Positions 1 to 6,194 of a stretch of DNA of 28,930 bases are shown here, one piece after another (position 1 is the first letter of the stretch; every line of letters starts with the position of its first letter). Source of the DNA: CADCWK01 sp964244115 (GTDB taxonomy: Bacteria; Chloroflexota; Chloroflexia; Thermomicrobiales; UBA6265); contig CAXTHM010000053.1 of assembly GCA_964244115.1 (NCBI GenBank), positions 1 through 28,930 on the forward strand, in the 5' to 3' direction. Below the pieces are notes generated by a model, which had not been told where the DNA came from, did no database searches, and saw only the letters and a list, made by a program, of their open reading frames with translations. The translations under genes and the position numbers were made by a program.

Positions 1-123
1 CATCGCGGTCTCGACCTCCTGCATGCCCAGTTCGGGGTGCTCGTGGAGGAAGCGGCGGTCGGCCACGAGGCCGGGCAGGATCTCGTCGATAGCGTCATGC
101 AGGGTGGCGGAGGTCGTGACCAC
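1..123 (-). CDS. M20-family amidohydrolase/peptidase, N-terminal part only
   Basis: Only the first 41 codons are inside the window; the gene continues past the left edge. The reading frame starts at GTG (121-123), preceded by a good Shine-Dalgarno AAAGGAG about 7 bases upstream, which fixes the start. The visible peptide contains RRFLHEHPELGMQEVETA, the N-terminal signature of M20D amidohydrolases (N-acyl-amino-acid, hippurate or IAA-amino-acid hydrolases), where the R-x-LH-x-HPELG-x-QE segment leads the metallopeptidase fold. Members are soluble metal-dependent enzymes releasing an amino acid from an N-acyl conjugate; the substrate cannot be told from this fragment. The metal ligands themselves lie outside the window. 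Family assignment is from the motif only. Confidence 0.8.
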   Translation of the reverse strand, partial: MVTTSATLHDAIDEILPGLVADRRFLHEHPELGMQEVETAM

Positions 124-367
124 GGGCGCGCTCCTTTGCCTGGGGCGGCCGGGATGCGGACGGGGCCAGACGTCTGCCCTCCGATCGCGGCCTGTGAATC
201 GAACCTCCCGCGACGATACCAGAATCGACCTCTCGGTGCCCGGAGCGGTCGTAGACCGTCGCGTCGTCATTGGGCATCAGGCACGAGTCGCGACGGGAAG
301 CTACCTCGGCCGGAACCGCCCGGGGCACTGATCGAACGCGGTCATCACCATGAACGGAGGACAGCCA

Positions 368-496
368 ATGGCTGTGACAATGAGGGAGATATTGACACCC
401 CACCGCATGAGAACATACGATCTACTTCGTCGCTGGTTCGGCTTTGCCCGAGGGAAGGCCAATGTCTCATCAGCAATGATGGCGACAGGGGCTTGA
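368..496 (+). CDS. Possible 42-residue small protein, unknown
   Basis: An ATG at 368-370 follows GGAGG (356-360) at the ideal spacing of 7 bases and opens a 42-codon frame ending in TGA at 494-496. An in-frame ATG at 350 exists but has no ribosome site of its own. The peptide starts MAVTMREILTPHRMRTYD and continues with a basic/aromatic segment (LLRRWFGFARGK). It has no recognisable domain, signal peptide or clear membrane helix. The stop codon overlaps the -35 box of the promoter candidate at 493-532, so the two may be linked as a leader arrangement, or this may be the remnant of a longer gene. Support is only the ribosome site and the lower G+C content; it is not matched to any family. Confidence 0.3.
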   Translation: MAVTMREILTPHRMRTYDLLRRWFGFARGKANVSSAMMATGA

Positions 497-532
497 CATC
501 GATCGAGTGTCCGTATACAGTGTACGTACAGT
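493..532 (+). promoter_or_regulatory. Sigma70-like promoter with operator-like repeats
   Basis: TTGACA (493-498) is a perfect -35 box; TACAGT (516-521) follows after exactly 17 bases as a plausible -10. TACAGT is repeated at 527-532, 11 bases (one helical turn) on, and the near-palindrome GTATACAGTGTAC (513-525) and the palindrome TGTACGTACA (521-530) overlap the -10 region. This looks like a regulator site covering a promoter. No good start codon with a ribosome site follows closely on the plus strand, so the target is unclear. Confidence 0.4.
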
Positions 533-773
533 TCCGAGGGGCTACAGGCACCGAGGAAGCGATCACCACTCCTATCGACGGCGCGTCGCGTTGCGGGGCG
601 AGGCGCGGACCGGGGTAGACGGTGGGTCGGATCGGGAAGTCGGTCGGGTTGCGGGACCCGGCCGGTCGGAACGTTCAGGCGTGATCGCGGACTCGGCTGT
701 GGTTCGTCGGAACTGTCTCTTTTTCGTGTCGGCGCAACAGCATCCTCGATATGCATCCTAACGTCCATTTGCA

Positions 774-818
774 GGGGTAGGACTCGCCCCATCCGTGCCG
801 CCGCAGCGGCCTTCGCCG
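774..818 (-). repeat. Repeat B, diverged copy 1 (inverted)
   Basis: Read on the minus strand, this contains GGCGAAGGCCGCTGCGGCGG followed by a C/G-rich stretch ending in CCTACCCC. It shares the core CCGCTGCGGCGGC and the CCTAC end with two copies at 930-976 and 1141-1187 in the opposite orientation. The match is imperfect and partly driven by GC-rich composition. Confidence 0.35.
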
Positions 819-929
819 CCAGGCGAGGTCGCGGCGATAACCAACCTGTTGAACACATGGCGATTCATGCACAATGTTGCATGACACCAGACAACGGTTT
901 GAACCCGGGACGCCAGCTATCGCCCTGCG

Positions 930-976
930 GGGCGATGGCCGCTGCGGCGGCCGGACTCGCAAGCGTCGCCCCTACG
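930..976 (+). repeat. Repeat B, copy 2
   Basis: GGGCGATGGCCGCTGCGGCG, then GCCGGACTCGC and CGTCGCCCCTACG. It aligns end to end with 1141-1187, sharing GGGCGAT, the core CGCTGCGGCGGCCGG, CTCGC and CCTACG. Non-coding. It sits 12 bases before repeat A copy 1. Confidence 0.45.
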
Positions 977-988
977 AGAACGGTACGG

Positions 989-1082
989 CTCCCCTCTCCG
1001 GGCACCTGCGGAGCCGAAGCCGCTTCAGCGGGTGAGCGAGCAGGTGAGCCGGAGAGGGGTTGGGGGAGAGGTCTGCTCCGCC
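989..1082 (+). repeat. Palindromic repeat A, copy 1
   Basis: A 94-base element that starts CTCCCCTCTCCGGGCACCTG and ends with a tail GGGGGAGAGGTCTGCTCCGCC. The 5' arm (991-1009, reading CCCCTCTCC...CACCTGC) is nearly complementary to the 3' arm GCAGGTGAGCCGGAGAGGGG (about 1040-1059), so the transcript would fold into a long hairpin. The same element recurs at 6721-6826 (same orientation, inside a gene) and at 28859-28926 (opposite orientation). Non-coding here. Confidence 0.8.
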
Positions 1083-1140
1083 ACTAACCCACTCCGGATC
1101 TGGTAGCTCCGACCCTTTCGCATCCGTTCGGCAATCGTCA

Positions 1141-1187
1141 GGGCGATCATCGCTGCGGCGGCCGGGCTCGCTCGCTTCGCTCCTACG
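1141..1187 (+). repeat. Repeat B, copy 3
   Basis: GGGCGATCATCGCTGCGGCG, then GCCGGGCTCGC and a CGCTCCTACG end. It is a direct-orientation relative of 930-976, so repeat A copy 1 is flanked on both sides by repeat B. Non-coding. Confidence 0.45.
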
Positions 1188-1319
1188 GATCGCTCGATGG
1201 AGCCTTGCGTGTTGCTATCGGCGCACATCTCGACAGAACCGGGCCGGAGTGGGACGCTTCGACGCATGTTCGCCGCGCTGCCGGTCGGCAGTCGCGCGGT
1301 CGTTCTCAGAGGAGAGAAG

Positions 1320-2093
1320 ATGTTCACCACCGACCAGATCGCCCTCCAGCTCTACACCGTCCGCGACGCGATGAAGCAGGACTTCATGGGGAGCCTCGGG
1401 GTGGTCGCCGACGCCGGCTACAAGGCGGTCGAGTTCGCCGGGTTCGGGGACCACACCCCGGCCGAGGTCCGGGCCCGGATCGATGAGCTCGGGCTCCGGG
1501 CGATGGGCGCCCACGTCCCCGCTCCCCGCGTCATGAACGAGCTCGACGCCGCGATCCAGGACATCCACACCGTCGGCGGCGACTACGTGATCATCCCGTT
1601 CCTCGCCCACGCGGACTCCTTCGCAACGCCGGATCAGGTCCGCAAGCTGGCCGAGACCTTCAACGCGATCGGCCCGAAGGTGAAGGCGACCGGGCTGAGC
1701 TTCCTCTACCACAACCACAACTTCGAGTTCACGGCGTTCGAGGACGGCGGCGAGGACCTGTCGCCCTACGAGCTGCTCCTCAGCCTGACCGACCCGGCCA
1801 CGGTCGGCTTCGAGCTCGACGTGTTCTGGGCCGAGGTCGCCGGGCAGACCGGGCACCGCCTGATCCGACAGTATCCGAACCGCTTCCCCAGCCTGCACAT
1901 CAAGGATATGGACGATGCCGGCGAGGACGCCCCGGTCGGGGCCGGCAAGCTATCGTGGCAGCCGGTCCTCGAGGCCGGTGAGCAGGTCGGCGGTTCCCGC
2001 TGGCTGGTCGTCGAGCAGGACAACCCGAAGAGTCCGGTCGAGAACATCGCGACCAGCTTCACGAACCTGAGCGTGATCGTCAGCGGCTCCTGA
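1320..2093 (+). CDS. Sugar phosphate isomerase/epimerase (xylose isomerase-like TIM barrel)
   Basis: A 257-residue protein of the AP_endonuc_2/xylose isomerase-like family, cytosolic metal-dependent TIM barrels that isomerise or epimerise sugars and inositols. Visible signatures: QLYTVRD near the N-terminus, LYHNHNFEF at residues 129-137, FELDVFW with the acidic residues at 165 and 167, LHIKDMD at 192-198 and VVEQDN with Glu232. These match the Glu/Asp/His metal ligands of the fold, although I cannot assign each one. The start ATG at 1320 has AGAGGAGA 5 bases upstream; an upstream in-frame ATG (1197) would add an Arg-rich leader unlike the family and is rejected. Length is normal for the family. 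A strong hairpin (2135-2169) separates it from the two glucosidases downstream on the same strand, so a shared sugar pathway is likely but single-operon transcription is uncertain. Exact substrate unknown. Confidence 0.88.
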   Translation: MFTTDQIALQLYTVRDAMKQDFMGSLGVVADAGYKAVEFAGFGDHTPAEVRARIDELGLRAMGAHVPAPRVMNELDAAIQDIHTVGGDYVIIPFLAHADSFATPDQVRKLAETFNAIGPKVKATGLSFLYHNHNFEFTAFEDGGEDLSPYELLLSLTDPATVGFELDVFWAEVAGQTGHRLIRQYPNRFPSLHIKDMDDAGEDAPVGAGKLSWQPVLEAGEQVGGSRWLVVEQDNPKSPVENIATSFTNLSVIVSGS

Positions 2094-2134
2094 CCCTGAT
2101 CCCGCCCAGCGGACGCCGCGGATCCGGGCGTGCT

Positions 2135-2169
2135 GGCCAACGGCCGACCAGAAGGGTCGGCCGTTGGCC
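2135..2169 (+). terminator. Strong 15-bp hairpin between isomerase and first glucosidase
   Basis: GGCCAACGGCCGACC (2135-2149) is perfectly complementary to GGTCGGCCGTTGGCC (2155-2169) across a 5-base loop AGAAG. It lies 42 bases after the isomerase stop and 55 bases before the glucosidase start. There is no U tract, so it could be an intrinsic terminator of a GC-rich type, an mRNA-stabilising 3' end, or an attenuator for the glucosidases. Confidence 0.6.
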
Positions 2170-2223
2170 GTTCGTAGGGCGGTCGGCCAGACTCACCAGC
2201 GTGTCATGCCGAAGGAGGACCAG

Positions 2224-3570
2224 ATGTCCGTGACTGGAAACCGGTTGTTCCCCGACGGGTTTACCTGGGGAGCCGCCACCTCCGCCTACCAGATCGAGGG
2301 CGCCGTCCGGGAGGATGGCCGCGGCGAGTCGATCTGGGACCGGTTCAGCCACACCCCTGGCCGGATCGTCAACGGTGACACGGGCGATGTCGCCTGCGAC
2401 CACTACCACCGCTACCGCGAGGACGTCCAGCTCTTCCGGGAACTGAACCTGGACGCCTACCGGTTCTCGGTCGCCTGGCCGCGCGTGCTCCCGGATGGAC
2501 GCGGCCGGGTCAATGACGCCGGTCTCGACTTCTATGACCGGCTGGTCGACGAGCTGTTGGCCGCCGGGATCGACCCCTGGATCACGCTCTACTGCTGGGA
2601 TCTGCCGCAGGCGCTGGAGGACCAGGGGGGCTGGGCCAACCGATCGACCGTCGATGCGTTCGCCGAGCAGGTCGACGCGGTCACCCTCCGTCTCGGCGAC
2701 CGGGTCCGCAACTACGTCACGGTCAACGAACCGTTCATCGTGGCGTACCTCGGCTACGGCGTCGGTGTCCATGCACCCGGTCGCCGCGACATGACCGCCG
2801 CGCTGGCCGCCGGCCACCACACCCTCCTCGCCCACGGGCGGGCGCTGGAGATCGTGCGATCGAACGTCCGTGACGGCCGGGCCGGCATCACGCTCAGCCT
2901 GGCTCCGACCTATCCCCTCGACGGCGACCTCGGCGCGGACCACGACGCCGCCCGGCGCGACGACGTCCTCTTCAACCGCTGGTTCCTCGATCCCCTCTTC
3001 GGCCGGGGCTACCCGGATGACCTCGCCGCCATCGCCGGGGGGACGATGCCGGAGGTCCAGGACGGAGATCTGGCGCTGATCGCGGACCCGGGCGACTTCC
3101 TGGGCGTCAACTACTACACGCCGACCTACTCCTCGTCCGACCCCGCCCTGAATGACTCCCTGGCCCATCCCGACCCGGGCGTCGAGCGGACGGCTATGGG
3201 CTGGCCGGTCGAGCCCCGGGCCCTGACCGACCTGCTCGTCCGGATCCGGCGCGACTACGCCCCCCCGTCGCTGCTCATCACCGAGAACGGATCGGCCTTC
3301 GACGGCGACCGCGTCGAGTCAGGTCAGGTCGCCGATCCGCGCCGAACGGCCTACTTCGAGGGCCACCTCGGCGCCGTCAGCGATGCGATCGCCGCCGGGG
3401 TGCCGGTGGAGGGCTATTTCGCCTGGTCGGCGCTGGACAACTTCGAGTGGGCCGAGGGGTTCGGCAAGCGATTCGGTATCATCCATGTGGATTACGAGAC
3501 GCAGCGGCGGATGATCAAGGGAAGCGGTCGCTATCTGGCACGGGTCGCCGCCGCCAACCGCCTGCCCTGA
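2224..3570 (+). CDS. GH1 family beta-glucosidase (paralogue 1, atypical active-site Cys)
   Basis: A 448-residue glycoside hydrolase family 1 enzyme, a full-length retaining (beta/alpha)8 beta-glucosidase with no signal peptide, so it is probably cytosolic and acts on imported beta-linked disaccharides or glucosides. Visible: N-terminal FPDGFTWGAATSAYQIEG signature, the acid/base in TVNEPF (Glu169), the nucleophile in ITENGS (Glu354), and SALDNFEWAEGF near the C-terminus. The start ATG at 2224 follows AAGGAGG (2212-2218) by 5 bases; 20 codons of open frame upstream are not used. Oddity: the nearly invariant His of the -1 subsite (YHWDLP) is Cys124 here (YCWDLP, codon TGC at 2593-2595), while paralogue 2 keeps His. 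It lies 65 bases before paralogue 2 and is very similar along the whole length, so a tandem duplication. It may have altered specificity; both catalytic glutamates are intact. Confidence 0.95.
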   Translation: MSVTGNRLFPDGFTWGAATSAYQIEGAVREDGRGESIWDRFSHTPGRIVNGDTGDVACDHYHRYREDVQLFRELNLDAYRFSVAWPRVLPDGRGRVNDAGLDFYDRLVDELLAAGIDPWITLYCWDLPQALEDQGGWANRSTVDAFAEQVDAVTLRLGDRVRNYVTVNEPFIVAYLGYGVGVHAPGRRDMTAALAAGHHTLLAHGRALEIVRSNVRDGRAGITLSLAPTYPLDGDLGADHDAARRDDVLFNRWFLDPLFGRGYPDDLAAIAGGTMPEVQDGDLALIADPGDFLGVNYYTPTYSSSDPALNDSLAHPDPGVERTAMGWPVEPRALTDLLVRIRRDYAPPSLLITENGSAFDGDRVESGQVADPRRTAYFEGHLGAVSDAIAAGVPVEGYFAWSALDNFEWAEGFGKRFGIIHVDYETQRRMIKGSGRYLARVAAANRLP

Positions 3571-3635
3571 CGGCATGGGACAGCCACCTCGGCGAATCGT
3601 TCGCCGTTCGCTCCCCGCCCAAGAAGGAGAACCGG

Positions 3636-4985
3636 ATGTCCGAGAGCGGTAGCGGAGTGTTCCCCGACGGGTTTACCTGGGGCGTCGCGACCTCGTCCTA
3701 TCAGATCGAGGGTGCTGTCCGGGAGGGAGGCCGGGGCGAGTCGATCTGGGACCGGTTCAGCCACACCCCTGGCCGCATCGCCCATGGCGATACCGGCGAC
3801 ATCGCCTGCGACCACTACCACCGTTACCGCGAGGACGTGCAGATCATGCGCGAACTCAACGTCGGCGCCTACCGGTTCTCGGTCGCCTGGCCCCGGATCC
3901 TGCCGACCGGGACCGGCGCCGTCAACGAGGCCGGCCTCGACTTCTACGAGCGGCTGGTCGAGGAGGTCCTGGAGGCGGGGCTGGAGCCGTACCTGACGCT
4001 CTACCACTGGGACCTGCCGCAGGTGCTCGACGACGCCGGCGGCTGGCTGAACCGGCGGACCGTCGAGGCATTCGCGGGGTACACCGACGTGCTGACCCGG
4101 CGGCTGGGCGACCGGGTCAAGAACTGGATCACGATCAACGAGCCCTGGGTGACGGCGTTCCTCGGCTACGGGGTCGGCATCCACGCCCCCGGCCACCGCG
4201 ACATGACCGAGGCGCTCCAGGCTGCCCACCACGTCCTGTTGGCCCACGGGCGGGCGATGCCGGTGATCCGCTCCAACGTCCGCGACGCCCAGGCGGGGAT
4301 CACGCTCAACCTCAACCACAGCTACGCCATGGACCCGGACCGCGAGGCCGACCAGCAGGCGGCCTACGACGCCGACATCGTCGCCAACCGCTGGTTCCTC
4401 GACCCGGTCTTCGGCAAGGAGTACCCGGACGAGTTGCCCGGCCTCCTCGGGGCGACCGAGCCGACGATCCGGGACGGCGACATGGCGGCGATCGCGGCGC
4501 CGACGGACTTCCTCGGGATCAACTTCTACATGCCCGGCTACGCCTCCGCCACGCGCCGGTCGGCCCCCGGCGAGATGCTGCACCCGGACCCGAACGTCGA
4601 GCGCACGGCGATGGGCTGGCCGGTCGAGGCCCGTGCCCTGACCGACCTGCTGCTCCGGGTCACGAGCGATTACGGCCCGGAGGCGATCTACATCACCGAG
4701 AACGGCGCCGCCTTCGATGGCGACCGCGTCCTGTCCGGTCGGGTCTCCGACCCGCGCCGGACGGCCTACTTCGAGGGCCATCTCGGGGCCGTCTCGGACG
4801 CGATCACGGCCGGGGCGCCGGTCCGGGGGTATTTCGCCTGGTCGATGCTGGACAACTTCGAGTGGGCCGAGGGGTACGGCAAGCGCTTCGGGATCGTCCA
4901 CGTCGATTACGCCACCCAGGAGCGCACGATCAAGGACAGCGGCCGCTACTTCGCCCAGGTCGCGGAGACCAACCGCCTGCGATAG
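3636..4985 (+). CDS. GH1 family beta-glucosidase (paralogue 2)
   Basis: A 449-residue glycoside hydrolase family 1 enzyme, predicted cytosolic retaining beta-glucosidase. It has FPDGFTWGVATSSYQIEG at the N-terminus, YHWDLP with the -1 subsite His124, acid/base TINEPW (Glu169), nucleophile ITENGA (Glu355) and MLDNFEWAEGYGKRFG at the C-terminus. All key GH1 residues are present. The start ATG at 3636 follows AAGAAGGAGA (3621-3630) by 5 bases; longer upstream frames run back into paralogue 1 and are rejected. The gap between the two glucosidases contains the perfect dyad GGCGAATCGTTCGCC (3591-3605), which could be an operator or a small hairpin. The two paralogues are collinear with a one-residue offset only in the last part, and probably co-transcribed. 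No sugar transporter or LacI-type regulator is in the window. Confidence 0.96.
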   Translation: MSESGSGVFPDGFTWGVATSSYQIEGAVREGGRGESIWDRFSHTPGRIAHGDTGDIACDHYHRYREDVQIMRELNVGAYRFSVAWPRILPTGTGAVNEAGLDFYERLVEEVLEAGLEPYLTLYHWDLPQVLDDAGGWLNRRTVEAFAGYTDVLTRRLGDRVKNWITINEPWVTAFLGYGVGIHAPGHRDMTEALQAAHHVLLAHGRAMPVIRSNVRDAQAGITLNLNHSYAMDPDREADQQAAYDADIVANRWFLDPVFGKEYPDELPGLLGATEPTIRDGDMAAIAAPTDFLGINFYMPGYASATRRSAPGEMLHPDPNVERTAMGWPVEARALTDLLLRVTSDYGPEAIYITENGAAFDGDRVLSGRVSDPRRTAYFEGHLGAVSDAITAGAPVRGYFAWSMLDNFEWAEGYGKRFGIVHVDYATQERTIKDSGRYFAQVAETNRLR

Positions 4986-5173
4986 CGGGTACGAGGATGC
5001 GGTCTTCGGCCCCTGCGAGTGGATCGAACGGAGCGCATCTCCCATGGCGGGAAACGCGCTGCGTCATCATGCCCATTCCCGGTGCCACCCGATTCCGACC
5101 CGGCGGTCATCGATGATCTGGACCGGCTCGTGTATCGCCGGCAACGGACCGGTGACCGTCAGCGGGATGACGG

Positions 5174-5887
5174 TCAGAGCGCGGATTCGGTCGGGGAGGG
5201 CGTTCCCGTCGCATTCCGGACCATGACCAGGAACTCGACCGGACGGCCTCGGACCGGGCTCTCGCAGGTGGCGACCGGCCGGAAGCCGGCCCGGCGGTAG
5301 ACGGCGATCGCCCGGGTGTTGAACGACGCGACGGCCAGCCGGAGGGTGGCCGGCTGCCGGGTCTGGATGGCGTGGTCGAGGCAGGCCGCGAAGAAGGTCT
5401 TGCCGAGCCCCTGTCCGGTCAGGTCCGGTCGGAGCCCGAGGCCGATGTCCAGCGCATCCTCGGCGTACAGGCCGGCGTCTCGTGCGCCGGAAACCTGCGC
5501 CTGCACCCCGAAGCAGACGAAACCCGCCACGGCCGGGGCCGGGTCCCGACGAGCCGGACCAGTGGGACGCGCCCTGCCCCACGCCCGGCGGGCGATCCGG
5601 GGGAGCCAGCGATCCCCGCGGCCAGGTGATGGGATGCCCACCGGCGGGACCGAACCGGGCACGAGATCCACCGCCTGGAAGTCCGGTCCGAGCCCGATGA
5701 GATCCGGCCAGGCGTCCTCGTGCAGGTGGTAGAAGTCGTACGGCGCCGGGTAGCGCCACCGGGCGATCTGGCGCGCGTCCGGCTCGGTCAGCGGCCGGAA
5801 CCGGAAGGCGCCCCGGCCATCATCGGCCCCGACGTCGGGGGTCGTGTGCGCAGCGGCGGGCTCTGCATCCCGCGATCGCATCGCCAA
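5174..5887 (-). CDS. GNAT-family N-acetyltransferase with a Pro/Arg-rich insert
   Basis: A 237-residue protein with a GNAT fold, transferring an acyl group from acyl-CoA to an amine; substrate unknown. The N-terminal part has FRFRPLTEPDARQIARWRY, as in RimJ/RimL-like acetyltransferases, and the acyl-CoA-binding motif A is GLGLRPDLTGQGLG (about residues 149-162). SFNTRAIAVYRRAGFRPV is the usual motif B ending. Between residues about 78 and 122 there is a Pro/Arg/Gly-rich low-complexity stretch that lengthens it beyond the usual 160-190 residues. The start is TTG at 5885-5887 with GGAG 7 bases upstream; an ATG two codons inside (5879-5881) is the alternative. A small 8-bp hairpin (5154-5175) overlaps the stop codon. 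Neighbouring genes give no clue to the substrate. Confidence 0.85.
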   Translation of the reverse strand: MAMRSRDAEPAAAHTTPDVGADDGRGAFRFRPLTEPDARQIARWRYPAPYDFYHLHEDAWPDLIGLGPDFQAVDLVPGSVPPVGIPSPGRGDRWLPRIARRAWGRARPTGPARRDPAPAVAGFVCFGVQAQVSGARDAGLYAEDALDIGLGLRPDLTGQGLGKTFFAACLDHAIQTRQPATLRLAVASFNTRAIAVYRRAGFRPVATCESPVRGRPVEFLVMVRNATGTPSPTESAL

Positions 5888-6022
5888 TCCAGCACTCCGA
5901 TCCGCTCAGGAGCCGCGGGGTCATTGACGACCGATACCGGCTCCACTCCTGATGCCTGGGTCTCGAGCAATCTCGTCGCCACCGGCCACCGCATCCCTGT
6001 CCCGGTGCGCATGACTCGGCAC

Positions 6023-6165
6023 CTACCCGATGTCGGCCATCGCCGCGGCGTAGAAGTCCCTCTGGGCGGGGTACTTCTCCCACTGTCGATGATCTCCCGA
6101 CGGACCGCGTCAGCCAGCACCACCATGCGTTCCGTCACGATACGGTAGCACGACGTTCCATATCG
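6023..6165 (-). pseudogene. Possible frameshifted gene remnant
   Basis: In the 307-bp gap between the methyltransferase and the GNAT gene (5888-6194) two short protein-like segments occur on the minus strand in different frames. The first reads YRIVTERMVVLADAVRREII (about 6090-6150), and after a shift near 6075 the second reads QWEKYPAQRDFYAAAMADIG, followed by TAG (6023-6025). Joined, they look like the C-terminal end of one protein, which would need a one- or two-base indel. I do not recognise the family. Chance cannot be excluded because GC-rich DNA yields many open frames, but the second segment has a natural composition unlike the surrounding Arg/Pro-rich noise. The rest of the gap (5888-6022) shows nothing else. 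Confidence 0.3.
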
Positions 6166-6194
6166 GTGGAGCCTGGTCTGCCGTCGTCGGATGG

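Larger units (their letters stand above)
124..1319. other. Gene-poor spacer with repeats
   Basis: About 1.2 kb separates the amidohydrolase (minus) from the sugar isomerase (plus). No long convincing gene was found. It holds one possible 42-codon ORF with a strong Shine-Dalgarno (368-496), a sigma70-like promoter with a dyad/direct repeat (493-532), one complete copy of palindromic repeat A (989-1082) and three diverged copies of repeat B (774-818, 930-976, 1141-1187). A small dyad with CATGCA/TGCATG arms lies at 866-883. The stretch 360-535 is visibly less G+C-rich than the rest. The many overlapping open frames here read as arginine/proline-rich noise typical of GC-rich DNA. Confidence 0.6.

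Noticed and set aside
3531..5045. A 504-codon minus-strand open frame
   Set aside because: Shadow of the second GH1 gene, with Val/Asp/Arg-biased composition and no motif.
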